From NCBI GenBank assembly GCA_019510485.1, contig JAEKKI010000136.1, positions 1 through 41,844 on the forward strand: DNA of 41,844 nt. Direction: 5' to 3'. The notes beneath the pieces are model-generated. The model searched no databases. It saw only the letters and a list, made by a program, of their open reading frames with translations, and was not told the DNA's origin. Source of the DNA: Catenulisporales bacterium (GTDB taxonomy: Bacteria; Actinomycetota; Actinomycetes; Streptomycetales; Catenulisporaceae). This document shows positions 17,693 through 24,839 of the stretch, piece after piece (positions within the stretch are counted from its first letter, which is position 1; each line of letters opens with the position of its first letter). The translations under genes were made by a program, and so were the position numbers.

Positions 17693-18970
17693 TCAGCCCC
17701 CGTCCGGCGGCAGCCGCTTCACCAGCACCGTCCCGATCCGGCGGCGGCGGCCCTCGGCGGACTCGGCTGTCAGGCGCAGCCCCTCCAGCTCGATCTGCGC
17801 GCCGGGTATCGGCACCCGGCCCAGGCGCTTGGCCATCAGGCCGCCGACGGTCTCCACGTCGTCGTCCTCCAGGTCCACGCCGAACAGCTCGCCGAGCTCG
17901 TCCACGCCCAGGCGGGCCGTGACGCGCGCGGCGTCCGCCGATAAGTGCTCCACCGAGGGGCGCTCCACGTCGTACTCGTCGGCGATCTCCCCGACGATCT
18001 CCTCCAGGATGTCCTCGATGGTCACCAGGCCGGCGGTGCCGCCGTACTCGTCGATCACGACCGCCAGGTGGATGTGCCCGGCCTGCATGTCGCGCAGCAG
18101 CTCGTCGGCCGGCTTGCTGTCCGGGATGCACACCGGGTCGCGCATCACCGACTCCACCTCCTCCAGCGTCTCGCCGCTGGGGTGCTCGTGGATGCGCCGG
18201 ACCAGGTCCTTGAGATAGACGATGCCGACGACGTCGTCGGCGTTCTCCCCGACCACCGGGATGCGCGAGAAGCCGCTGCGCAGCGCCAGCGACAGGGCCT
18301 GGCGCAGGGTCTTGTGCCGCTCTATGAACACCATGTCGGTGCGCGGGACCATCACCTCGCGGACCAGGGTGTCGCCGAGCTCGAAGACCGAGTGCACCAT
18401 GCGGCGCTCCTCGTCCTCGATCACGCTGTTCGCCTCGGCCAGGTCCACCAGCGCGCGCAGCTCGGCCTCGGAGGCGAACGGGCCCTCGCGGAAGCCGCGG
18501 CCCGGCGTCACCGCGTTGCCGACGATGATCAGCAGCTGGGCCAGCGGGCCGAGGATCTTCTGCAGCAGCGCCAGCGGGCCGGCGAAGGCCAGCGCCACCC
18601 GCAGCGAGTGCTGGCGGCCGATGGTGCGCGGCATCACGCCGACGAAGATGTAGGAGACGGCGATCATGATGCCGATGGCGGTGAAGCCGGCGCCCCAGGC
18701 CGAGTCGATGCGGTCCACGCACAGGACGGCCACCACGACCGTGGCCGCGGTCTCGCAGGCCACCCGCAGCAGCAGCACCAGGTTCAGCACCCGGGCCGGG
18801 TCGTCGACCAGCTCCTTGAGCCGGGCGGCCTTCGGGACGCCGGCCTCGACGAGTTCGGCGGCGCGGACCCGCGAGACCCGGGACAGCGCGGCGTCGGCAC
18901 AGGCCGAGACCCCCGCCACCAGGACCAGCGCCACCACGGCGAGGATCTCCCAGAACAGCAGGGCACTCAT
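17693..18970 (-). CDS. CNNM/CBS-domain membrane protein (CorC/HlyC family)
   Basis: Membrane protein (425 aa) of the hemolysin C family, linked in other bacteria to magnesium or cobalt export. The N-terminal CNNM/DUF21 region (residues 1-190) holds several helices (FWEILAVVALVLVAGVSACADAALSRVSR). Paired CBS domains follow (VREVMVPRTDMVFIERH, SRIPVVGENADDVVGIVYLKDL, VIDEYGGTAGLVTIEDILEEIVGEI). A C-terminal CorC_HlyC/transporter-associated domain begins near residue 340 (LGVDELGELFGVDLEDDDVETVGGLMAKRLGRVP). VPRTDM and DEYGGTAG are family hallmarks. Its place between ybeY and era is conserved in actinobacteria. The transport function is a family-level inference. Confidence 0.93.
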   Translation of the reverse strand: MSALLFWEILAVVALVLVAGVSACADAALSRVSRVRAAELVEAGVPKAARLKELVDDPARVLNLVLLLRVACETAATVVVAVLCVDRIDSAWGAGFTAIGIMIAVSYIFVGVMPRTIGRQHSLRVALAFAGPLALLQKILGPLAQLLIIVGNAVTPGRGFREGPFASEAELRALVDLAEANSVIEDEERRMVHSVFELGDTLVREVMVPRTDMVFIERHKTLRQALSLALRSGFSRIPVVGENADDVVGIVYLKDLVRRIHEHPSGETLEEVESVMRDPVCIPDSKPADELLRDMQAGHIHLAVVIDEYGGTAGLVTIEDILEEIVGEIADEYDVERPSVEHLSADAARVTARLGVDELGELFGVDLEDDDVETVGGLMAKRLGRVPIPGAQIELEGLRLTAESAEGRRRRIGTVLVKRLPPDGG

Positions 18971-19016
18971 CCGGCGCGCCTTCCGCCGTGAGTGCCCTGC
19001 TTTCGTCTATGACTGC

Positions 19017-19496
19017 TCATCGAGCGCCGGACCTGGCCTTCCATCCTCGCAGCAGCTGCTTCTGCAGCCCGAACATCTCCGCCTCCTCGTCCGGCTCGGC
19101 GTGGTCGTAGCCGAGCAGGTGCAGGATCCCGTGCGTGGTGAGCAGCCGCAGCTCGTCGGCGGTGGAGTGACCGGCGTCCTTGGCCTGCTTCACCGCCACC
19201 TCCGGGCACAGCACGACGTCCCCGAGCAGGCCGGGGACCGGCTCGTTGTCGTCCTCGGCCCGGGCCGGCCGCAGCTCGTCCATGGGGAAGGACAGGACGT
19301 CGGTCGGACCGGGCTCGTCCATCCACTGGATGTGCAGCTGCTCCATCGCGGCGGTGTCCACCAGCAGGATGGACAGCTCGGCCATCGGGTGGATGCCCAT
19401 CTCGCCGAGCACGTAGCGGGCGACGCCGACCAGCTCTTCGGGGTCCACGCCCTGCTCGCGGCCGAAGTCGGTCTCGTTGGCGATGTCGATCGACAT
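19017..19496 (-). CDS. ybeY: Endoribonuclease YbeY
   Basis: Single-strand endoribonuclease (159 aa) needed for 16S rRNA 3' maturation and ribosome quality control. The zinc-binding H3xH5xH motif is present as [11 protein letters not shown]. The upstream family segments [10 protein letters not shown] and [10 protein letters not shown] are intact. It starts six bases after the phoH stop and is followed by corC 46 bases later, the conserved phoH-ybeY-corC-era order. No strong ribosome site is seen, so translational coupling with phoH is likely. Confidence 0.95.
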   Translation of the reverse strand: MSIDIANETDFGREQGVDPEELVGVARYVLGEMGIHPMAELSILLVDTAAMEQLHIQWMDEPGPTDVLSFPMDELRPARAEDDNEPVPGLLGDVVLCPEVAVKQAKDAGHSTADELRLLTTHGILHLLGYDHAEPDEEAEMFGLQKQLLRGWKARSGAR

Positions 19497-19502
19497 GGAG
19501 GG

Positions 19503-21767
19503 TCAGTGCCTCTTCCTTTTGGCGTCCCCGCCTCTGTCGCGGTCACCCCGGTCACCTCGGCCGTCGCCGTGCTGGGTGTGGGCGTCGTAGCGCCCGTAGG
19601 CGTCGACGATGTCTCCCACCAGCCGATGCCGCACGACGTCGGCACTGGTCAGCTCCGAGAAATGGATGTCCTCCACATCGGAGAGGATATTGCGCACGAC
19701 GCGCAGCCCCGACAGGGTCCCGCCGGGCAGGTCGACCTGGGTGATGTCGCCGGTGACGACGATCTTCGAGCCGAAGCCGAGGCGGGTGAGGAACATCTTC
19801 ATTTGTTCGGGGGAGGTGTTCTGGGCTTCGTCGAGGATGATGAAGGCGTCATTGAGGGTGTTGTGCGTCAGCAGGTAGTCCTCGGTGACGTAGAGCGAGT
19901 CCGCCGCGGCCACCTGGATGCAGACGGTCTGGTCCCGGCCCTCGCGCTCGATGCTGTCGATGAAGCGCATCGGGCGTCCGCCGCCGGCCGCGTGGTAGGC
20001 GTCACGCTTTCGGGTGAGGCGGAAGGGCTCGATGCCCTCGGGGAGCCGGATGTCGACGACGTGGGCGTCGCGGCGGTGGTGGACCTCGCGACCGTTGGCC
20101 AGTCCGGGGGCGCGCCCCTCCGCCGCACGCCGCCGAGTGTAGGCGATGCCACCGAGCGATCGGACCAGCTCGATCACATCATCCCGAAGAAGGATCGAAG
20201 TAGTCGAGAACTGAATTCGGCACGTGCGGTCCTTCTGCGTCACCGGTCCACCGTCGGAGTCGAGAAGCCCCTGGAGCACCGCAAGACGGATCTCGGGCGT
20301 GTTGTACAGATACGCATCCGGAACGAACTTCGATGCCGACCTGTTGCCGAGCATGCCGAGCTCGCGCATGGCGGCGGTGACCGGGTTCGCCAAGGTCATG
20401 ACGTCGCCGGGCTGCTTGATCCGGTTGAGCGTGTAGTCAACGCCTCCGCGGTGGCGGACCGTGACGCCGGGGACCGCTCTCTCCAGTGCTTCCACGAGCT
20501 CGGGGGCCGCGGTGGCGTAGGACGGCGTAGTCGAGCCGGTGACACAGCCGTCGCCGAGCAGCAGTCCGAGCGCGTAAGCATCCATGGGGACCTCGCGCTC
20601 CGGGTAGCAGACCGGCGCGGTGAGGAGCGGCAGCTCGTAGCGACGGGCCTTCGCCGCCCGCAGATTGCCGATCATCTCCTGCGTTTCCAGAACCCGCCAA
20701 GGCTTGTTCCGGCGCTTATCGGCCGCAGTTCGAACAGTCCACAGGTGCTCGCCGCAGCACAGCACGGATGCACCGTCCTGCGCGGTGACGCGGTAGACAT
20801 CTCGCTCACCCTGCGGATAGACGCCGAGCACCGGTGTCGGCTCACCGTTGGAACCAATCACCAGGTCACCGACTTGAAGCTCACCAATCTGGCGCCAACC
20901 CTCAGGCGTCAAGACTTTGACAAAGAGGGGGTGCGAGCGCCCCCTCATGTAGGCCAGCGGAGCCACCTCGATAACCCCGGCCGCCATCAACCGGGGAATA
21001 CTGTCCGGATCGATCATGTCATGCAGCGCGTCATACAAAGGCCGCAGATAAGGGTCGATCTTCTCGTACAGCGTCCCCGGCAGGAACCCCAGCTTCTCCC
21101 CCGCCTCCACCGCCGGCCGCGTCAGGATGATGCGGTTGACCTGCTTGCTCTGCAGCGCCTGCACCGCCTTGGCCATCGCCAGATACGTCTTGCCGGACCC
21201 GGCCGGCCCGATGCCGAAGACGATGGTGTTGCGGTCGATCGCGTCGACGTAGTTCTTCTGATTCAGCGTCTTCGGGCGGATGGTCCGCCCGCGGTTGCTC
21301 AGAATGTTCTGCGTCAGCACCTCGGCCGGCCGCTGACCGTCCACGTCGGCCTCGCCGCTGCGCAGCATCTGAATCGAGCGCTCGACGCTGTCCTCCGTGA
21401 GCGGCGCGCCGGTGCGCAGCATCAGCAGCATCTCCTCGAAGAGCCGCTCGACGAGCATCACCTCGGCGGCGCTCCCGGAGACGGTGACCTGGTTGCCGCG
21501 GGCATGGATGTCGATCGCCGGGAACGCCTTCTCGATCACCCGCAGCAGGCCGTCGCCGGCGCCGAAGACGGCGACCAGGGGGTGGCCGGACGGTATCTCG
21601 ATCTTGGCCTGGACGACGCCGGGGGCCACTTCCTCCCGGCCCGGGCGCCCGGGGCCGGCGTGGCCGGTGGCGGGGGCGGTCCCGCTGGGCGCGGCCGGCT
21701 TCCCGTCGCGGTCCGCGGCCGCGGGCTGGCGGCCCTTGCCGGAGCGCTGTGCGGTGTTCTCTGCCAT
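19503..21767 (-). CDS. phoH: PhoH-family ATPase interrupted by an intein
   Basis: The precursor is 754 aa; removing the intein leaves a 395-residue PhoH-like ATPase, a P-loop protein linked to RNA metabolism by its partner ybeY. The N-terminal third has a KH-like segment (IPSGHPLVAVFGAGDGLLRVI). Walker A is GPAGSGKTYLA and Walker B is IILDEAQN, followed by MKMFLTRLGFGSKIVVTGDITQVDLP. The intein sits between YMRGR and TLNDAF, just before Walker B, where it must be removed for activity. The charged C-terminal tail (RGDRGDRDRGG) is variable. I chose ATG 21767; a GTG at 21794 has GGGAG only one base away. Confidence 0.95.
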   Translation of the reverse strand: MAENTAQRSGKGRQPAAADRDGKPAAPSGTAPATGHAGPGRPGREEVAPGVVQAKIEIPSGHPLVAVFGAGDGLLRVIEKAFPAIDIHARGNQVTVSGSAAEVMLVERLFEEMLLMLRTGAPLTEDSVERSIQMLRSGEADVDGQRPAEVLTQNILSNRGRTIRPKTLNQKNYVDAIDRNTIVFGIGPAGSGKTYLAMAKAVQALQSKQVNRIILTRPAVEAGEKLGFLPGTLYEKIDPYLRPLYDALHDMIDPDSIPRLMAAGVIEVAPLAYMRGRSHPLFVKVLTPEGWRQIGELQVGDLVIGSNGEPTPVLGVYPQGERDVYRVTAQDGASVLCCGEHLWTVRTAADKRRNKPWRVLETQEMIGNLRAAKARRYELPLLTAPVCYPEREVPMDAYALGLLLGDGCVTGSTTPSYATAAPELVEALERAVPGVTVRHRGGVDYTLNRIKQPGDVMTLANPVTAAMRELGMLGNRSASKFVPDAYLYNTPEIRLAVLQGLLDSDGGPVTQKDRTCRIQFSTTSILLRDDVIELVRSLGGIAYTRRRAAEGRAPGLANGREVHHRRDAHVVDIRLPEGIEPFRLTRKRDAYHAAGGGRPMRFIDSIEREGRDQTVCIQVAAADSLYVTEDYLLTHNTLNDAFIILDEAQNTSPEQMKMFLTRLGFGSKIVVTGDITQVDLPGGTLSGLRVVRNILSDVEDIHFSELTSADVVRHRLVGDIVDAYGRYDAHTQHGDGRGDRGDRDRGGDAKRKRH
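19860..20936 (-). mobile_element. LAGLIDADG intein in PhoH, class 3 signature
   Basis: In-frame insert of 359 residues, from Ser (SHPLFVKVLTPEGW) to the terminal HN before Thr of the host. Block A is FVKVLTPEGWRQIGELQVGDLVIG and block B is LCCGEHLWTV. Two LAGLIDADG helices are ALGLLLGDG and VLQGLLDSDG, so it can encode a homing endonuclease. Block F is VCIQVAAADSLYVTEDYLL and block G is LLTHN. Trp after the block B His, Cys at the fourth position of block F and Thr before the terminal HN form the WCT triplet of class 3 inteins, which splice through the block F Cys. Its base composition is visibly less GC-rich than the flanking phoH. Confidence 0.92.
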
Positions 21768-21907
21768 AGGAACGGCCGTACGGCCTTTGATCACTCTCCC
21801 GATTTCCGTGGTGGCTCCATGCTAGCTCGCGGCCCGCGGACCAGGGCGGAAGATTTTCCGCGCCTCCCCTTTTCGTCACTCTGACGCCATGCTACAGTCG
21901 AGACCAG

Positions 21908-21930
21908 GTTATCGTCAGATCGACGATAAC
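21908..21930. promoter_or_regulatory. Perfect inverted repeat upstream of the VWA gene
   Basis: GTTATCGTC and GACGATAAC form a perfect 9-bp inverted repeat with a 5-base spacer, 30 bases before the VWA start. A possible -10, TACAGT, lies at 21892-21897, so a protein bound at the repeat would block transcription. The repeat is AT-richer than its surroundings and looks like a dimeric repressor operator. The regulator is not evident in the window. Confidence 0.6.
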
Positions 21931-21960
21931 AAGGGCGGGCGATGGACCGACGAGAAGGCG

Positions 21961-23025
21961 ATGGGGATGGGTAGCGGACACTGGGACTACGAGATGTACG
22001 AGGCCGCGGAGGTCTACCGCAAGGCGAACGGCCGCAGCGCCTTCGACTACAACGACCGGATACTTTCCCGCACGCCGCGCAACCAGTGGCGCGCCCACCC
22101 GGACCTGGAGCCGTACGGCGTGGACGTCCGCGAGAGCCGCGACAGCGCCGAGCACCCGACCTCGCTGGCCATCTCCGTGCTGTTCGACGTGACCGGCTCC
22201 ATGGGCGGCGTGCCCCGCGTGTTGCAGACCAAGCTCGCCGACCTGCACGGCCTGCTGCTGCGCAAGCGCTACGTCGACCACCCGCAGATCATGTTCGGCG
22301 CGATCGGCGACGCCTACTCCGACCGGGTCCCGTTGCAGATCGGCCAGTTCGAGTCCGACAACCGGATGGACGCCCAACTGGGCGAGATCGTCCTTGAGGG
22401 CGGCGGTGGCGGCCAGATGCGCGAGTCCTACGAGCTCGCCATGTACTTCATGGCCCGCCACACGTCCCTGGACTGCCACGAGAAGCGCGGCAAGCGCGGC
22501 TATCTGTTCCTGATCGGCGACGAGATGCCCTATCCGAGCGTGAATCCGCAGCACGTCTCGCAGGTCCTGGGCCGCCGCTCCGACCGCGGCCGCCCCGGGG
22601 AGTGGCCGGGCGAGCGCCCCGGCCGCGGCGGGGCGCCGGTCGCGTCGGTCGAGGAGGTGGTCCGCGAGCTGACTCGCAAGTTCGACGTCTACTACATCCT
22701 CCCCGAAGGTTCCTCCTACGTCGGCAACGACGAGGTCCTGGGCACCTGGCGCGCGCTGCTGGGCCAGAACGTGATCCAGCTCGACGACCTGGACGCGGTC
22801 TGCGAGACCATCGCGTTGACCATCGGCCTGGCCGAGGAGCGCATCGACCTCGACGGCGGACTGGCGGATCTTCGGGACGTCGGGTCGTCGGCCGGCCGCT
22901 CGGTCGAGCGCGCGCTCGGCGGCTTGGAGTCCCGGCGCGGCGGAAATCAGGACCCATCCATCGGTTTCCTGCGAGCCCAAGGCGTCGGCTACACCTACGA
23001 CGCCGGTTTCGACGGCCGCGCCTGA
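21961..23025 (+). CDS. VWA-domain protein with MIDAS motif
   Basis: A 354-residue cytoplasmic protein. ATG 21961 is preceded by GAGAAGGCG; an in-frame ATG at 21889 would place the inverted repeat inside the gene. The von Willebrand A domain begins at about residue 65: ISVLFDVTGSMGG has the DxTGS metal-ion-dependent adhesion site, and RGYLFLIGDEMPYP holds a later acidic position. Unlike phage or pilus VWA proteins there is no signal peptide. The N-terminus GSGHWDYEMYEAAEVYRKANG is an unrecognised lead-in. Three bases separate it from the PurA-like gene, so the two form an operon. VWA proteins of this kind occur in tellurite-type stress systems; whether this one does is inference. Confidence 0.82.
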   Translation: MGMGSGHWDYEMYEAAEVYRKANGRSAFDYNDRILSRTPRNQWRAHPDLEPYGVDVRESRDSAEHPTSLAISVLFDVTGSMGGVPRVLQTKLADLHGLLLRKRYVDHPQIMFGAIGDAYSDRVPLQIGQFESDNRMDAQLGEIVLEGGGGGQMRESYELAMYFMARHTSLDCHEKRGKRGYLFLIGDEMPYPSVNPQHVSQVLGRRSDRGRPGEWPGERPGRGGAPVASVEEVVRELTRKFDVYYILPEGSSYVGNDEVLGTWRALLGQNVIQLDDLDAVCETIALTIGLAEERIDLDGGLADLRDVGSSAGRSVERALGGLESRRGGNQDPSIGFLRAQGVGYTYDAGFDGRA

Positions 23026-23028
23026 TCC

Positions 23029-24411
23029 ATGGACATCGGCATGAAGCACGCGATAGTCGTCGACCTCGGTTTCGGCGACGCCGGCAAGGGCTCAACGGTG
23101 GACTGGCTGTGCTCCCCGGCCGCTGCTTCGGCCGCTCGTCCCGCCGCCGCAGGGGTGCGGCGGGACGAGCGCTCCCCCTTCCGGTCCGTCATCCGCTTCA
23201 ACGGCGGCGCCCAGGCCGGCCACAACGTCGTCACCCCCGACGGCCGCCACCACACCTTCGCCCAGTTCGGCGCGGGCACCTTCCACGGGGTGCCGACCCA
23301 CCTGTCCCGCTTCATGCTGGTCGCCCCCTTCGCCGTGGCCGCCGAGGCCGCGCACCTGGCCGAACTCGGCGTCCCCAACCCCTTCGGCCTGCTGTCCGCC
23401 GACTCCCGCGCGCTGCTCACCACCCCCTACCACCGTGCCGCGAACCGCGTGCGCGAGGCCGCCCGGGACCGCACCCCCGGGGCGACCCGCCACGGCAGCT
23501 GCGGCATGGGGATCGGCGAGACGGTCTCCTTCTCCCTGACCGTCTCGCCCGATATGCCACCCCGGGTGGGCGACTGCCGGAACCGCGCGGTGATGATCAG
23601 GAAACTGACGGCGCTGCGCGACCGCCTGGCCGCCGACCTGGAGCTCTCCGGCCTGCGCCTGCCGTCGGACCTGCCCTCCCCGGAGGGCTGCGCGAACGTG
23701 TACCAGGCGTTCGCGCAGCAGGTGCGCATCGTCGATGAGGAGCAGAGCGGCTATCTGGCCTCGCTGCTGGCGTCGGGGCCGTGCGTGTTCGAAGGCGCGC
23801 AAGGCGTCCTGCTCGACGAGTGGTACGGCTTCCACCCGCACACCACCTGGTCCACCACGACCTTCGCCAACGCCGACGAGCTGCTGGCCGAATCCGGCCA
23901 GGAGCGTGACAGCGCCCTGCGCCTCGGCGTGGTCCGCACCTACACCACCCGGCACGGCGCCGGCCCGCTGCTCACCGAGGACGCGGCGCTGAACGCGGAT
24001 CTGCCGGAGCCGCACAACGAGACCGGGGCGTGGCAGGGGGCCTTCCGGATCGGACACTTCGACGCCGTGGCCCACCGGTACGCCCTCGACGTGTGCGGCG
24101 GCGCCGACGCGCTCGTGGTCACCCACGCTGACGCCGCGGCGCTCGGACGGCGTCTGTGCTGGGCCTACCAGCCCGCGACGGGTATGCCGCCGATGCCGAA
24201 GCTGCCGCGCAGCCTGATGCCGGACCTGGACTACCAGCGGCTGCTCACCAAGTCGGTCTCGAAGTACACGCCGCTTTATCAGGATGGGCCGAATGATCCG
24301 TGGGACTGGCCGGACGTGATCGGTGAGGCGTTGGCCACGCCGGTGGGGCTGGTGTCGTCTGGGGCGACGTGGCGGGAGAAGGCGGTGCGGTCGGTGTGTG
24401 CGACGGGCTAG
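23029..24411 (+). CDS. Divergent adenylosuccinate-synthetase-like enzyme
   Basis: A 460-residue PurA paralogue. The GTP-binding and catalytic core is kept: GFGDAGKGS with Asp17 (the catalytic base of PurA), FNGGAQAGHN with His65, VFEGAQGVLLD, and RTYTTRHGAGPLLTE. Substrate segments differ. The IMP loop reads GFHPHTTWSTTT instead of GTYPFVTSS. The aspartate-binding stretch rich in Arg in PurA (TTGRRRRTGW in E. coli) is TGAWQGAFRIGH at 332-343. The loop around HGSCGMGIG also differs from KIGTTGRGIG. It is therefore unlikely to be the housekeeping PurA and may join another amino acid or nucleotide. Residues 27-52 are an insertion whose DNA carries a 14-bp palindrome. Start ATG 23029; ATG 23041 is possible. 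Confidence 0.85.
   Translation: MDIGMKHAIVVDLGFGDAGKGSTVDWLCSPAAASAARPAAAGVRRDERSPFRSVIRFNGGAQAGHNVVTPDGRHHTFAQFGAGTFHGVPTHLSRFMLVAPFAVAAEAAHLAELGVPNPFGLLSADSRALLTTPYHRAANRVREAARDRTPGATRHGSCGMGIGETVSFSLTVSPDMPPRVGDCRNRAVMIRKLTALRDRLAADLELSGLRLPSDLPSPEGCANVYQAFAQQVRIVDEEQSGYLASLLASGPCVFEGAQGVLLDEWYGFHPHTTWSTTTFANADELLAESGQERDSALRLGVVRTYTTRHGAGPLLTEDAALNADLPEPHNETGAWQGAFRIGHFDAVAHRYALDVCGGADALVVTHADAAALGRRLCWAYQPATGMPPMPKLPRSLMPDLDYQRLLTKSVSKYTPLYQDGPNDPWDWPDVIGEALATPVGLVSSGATWREKAVRSVCATG
23134..23170. repeat. Perfect 14-bp palindromic insert inside the PurA-like gene
   Basis: GCTCGTCCCGCCGC (23134-23147) and its exact complement (23157-23170) flank nine bases. The element lies in frame within an Ala/Arg-rich segment (residues 36-48) that PurA proteins lack. 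Confidence 0.7.
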
Positions 24412-24418
24412 CGCCGTC

Positions 24419-24781
24419 CTATGACCCGAACGTGCTCAGAAAGTCCCCGCCCAGCACGTGCGCGTGCACATGGAAAACCGTCTGGCCGGCGTGCGTGCCC
24501 GTGTTGAACACGACGCGGTACCCGTCCTCGGCCAGCCCCTCAGCCTTAGCGACCTCGCCCGCTTCAATCAACAGCGCCGCGGCGAGATCGGGAGCGTTGG
24601 CGGCCAGCTCGACGGCATTGGCGTAATGCGCGCGCGGAATCACCAAGTCGTGAACGCCGGCCTGAGGATTGATGTCCTTGAAAGCGAACATGCTCTCGGT
24701 CTCCCGCACCACCGTCGCCGGGACCTGCCCGGCCGCGATCTTGCAGAACAGGCATTCGGCTACCGGCTTCCCGTCGGCCAT
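24419..24781 (-). CDS. HIT-family nucleotide hydrolase
   Basis: Histidine-triad protein (120 aa) of the HinT type, which hydrolyses nucleoside phosphoramidates and acyl-adenylates. The catalytic HxHxH motif is HVHAHVLGG near the C-terminus. CLFCKIAAGQVPATVV with a CxxC pair is the usual start, and AFKDINPQAGVHDLVIPR follows. I chose ATG 24781 because GGAGG lies five bases upstream; ATG 24793 overlaps that site. In related genomes this gene sits between rsmE and phoH. Here it is flanked by two plus-strand accessory genes. Confidence 0.93.
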   Translation of the reverse strand: MADGKPVAECLFCKIAAGQVPATVVRETESMFAFKDINPQAGVHDLVIPRAHYANAVELAANAPDLAAALLIEAGEVAKAEGLAEDGYRVVFNTGTHAGQTVFHVHAHVLGGDFLSTFGS

Positions 24782-24839
24782 CGTGTCCTCCATCGGCGCA
24801 CATCACAGTCGAAGATTCCCGGCGATAGGCTACGGCACT

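Noticed and set aside
18666-21884. Very long open frame on the plus strand opposite corC, ybeY and phoH
   Set aside because: It is antisense to three well-supported genes, has low-complexity Arg/Ala/His content and no recognisable domain; such frames are usual in GC-rich DNA.
21889-21960. Upstream ATG start for the VWA gene
   Set aside because: This stretch contains the inverted repeat, and a better ribosome site precedes ATG 21961.
23029-24411. Housekeeping purA
   Set aside because: Substrate-binding segments typical of PurA are replaced, so it was annotated as a divergent paralogue.
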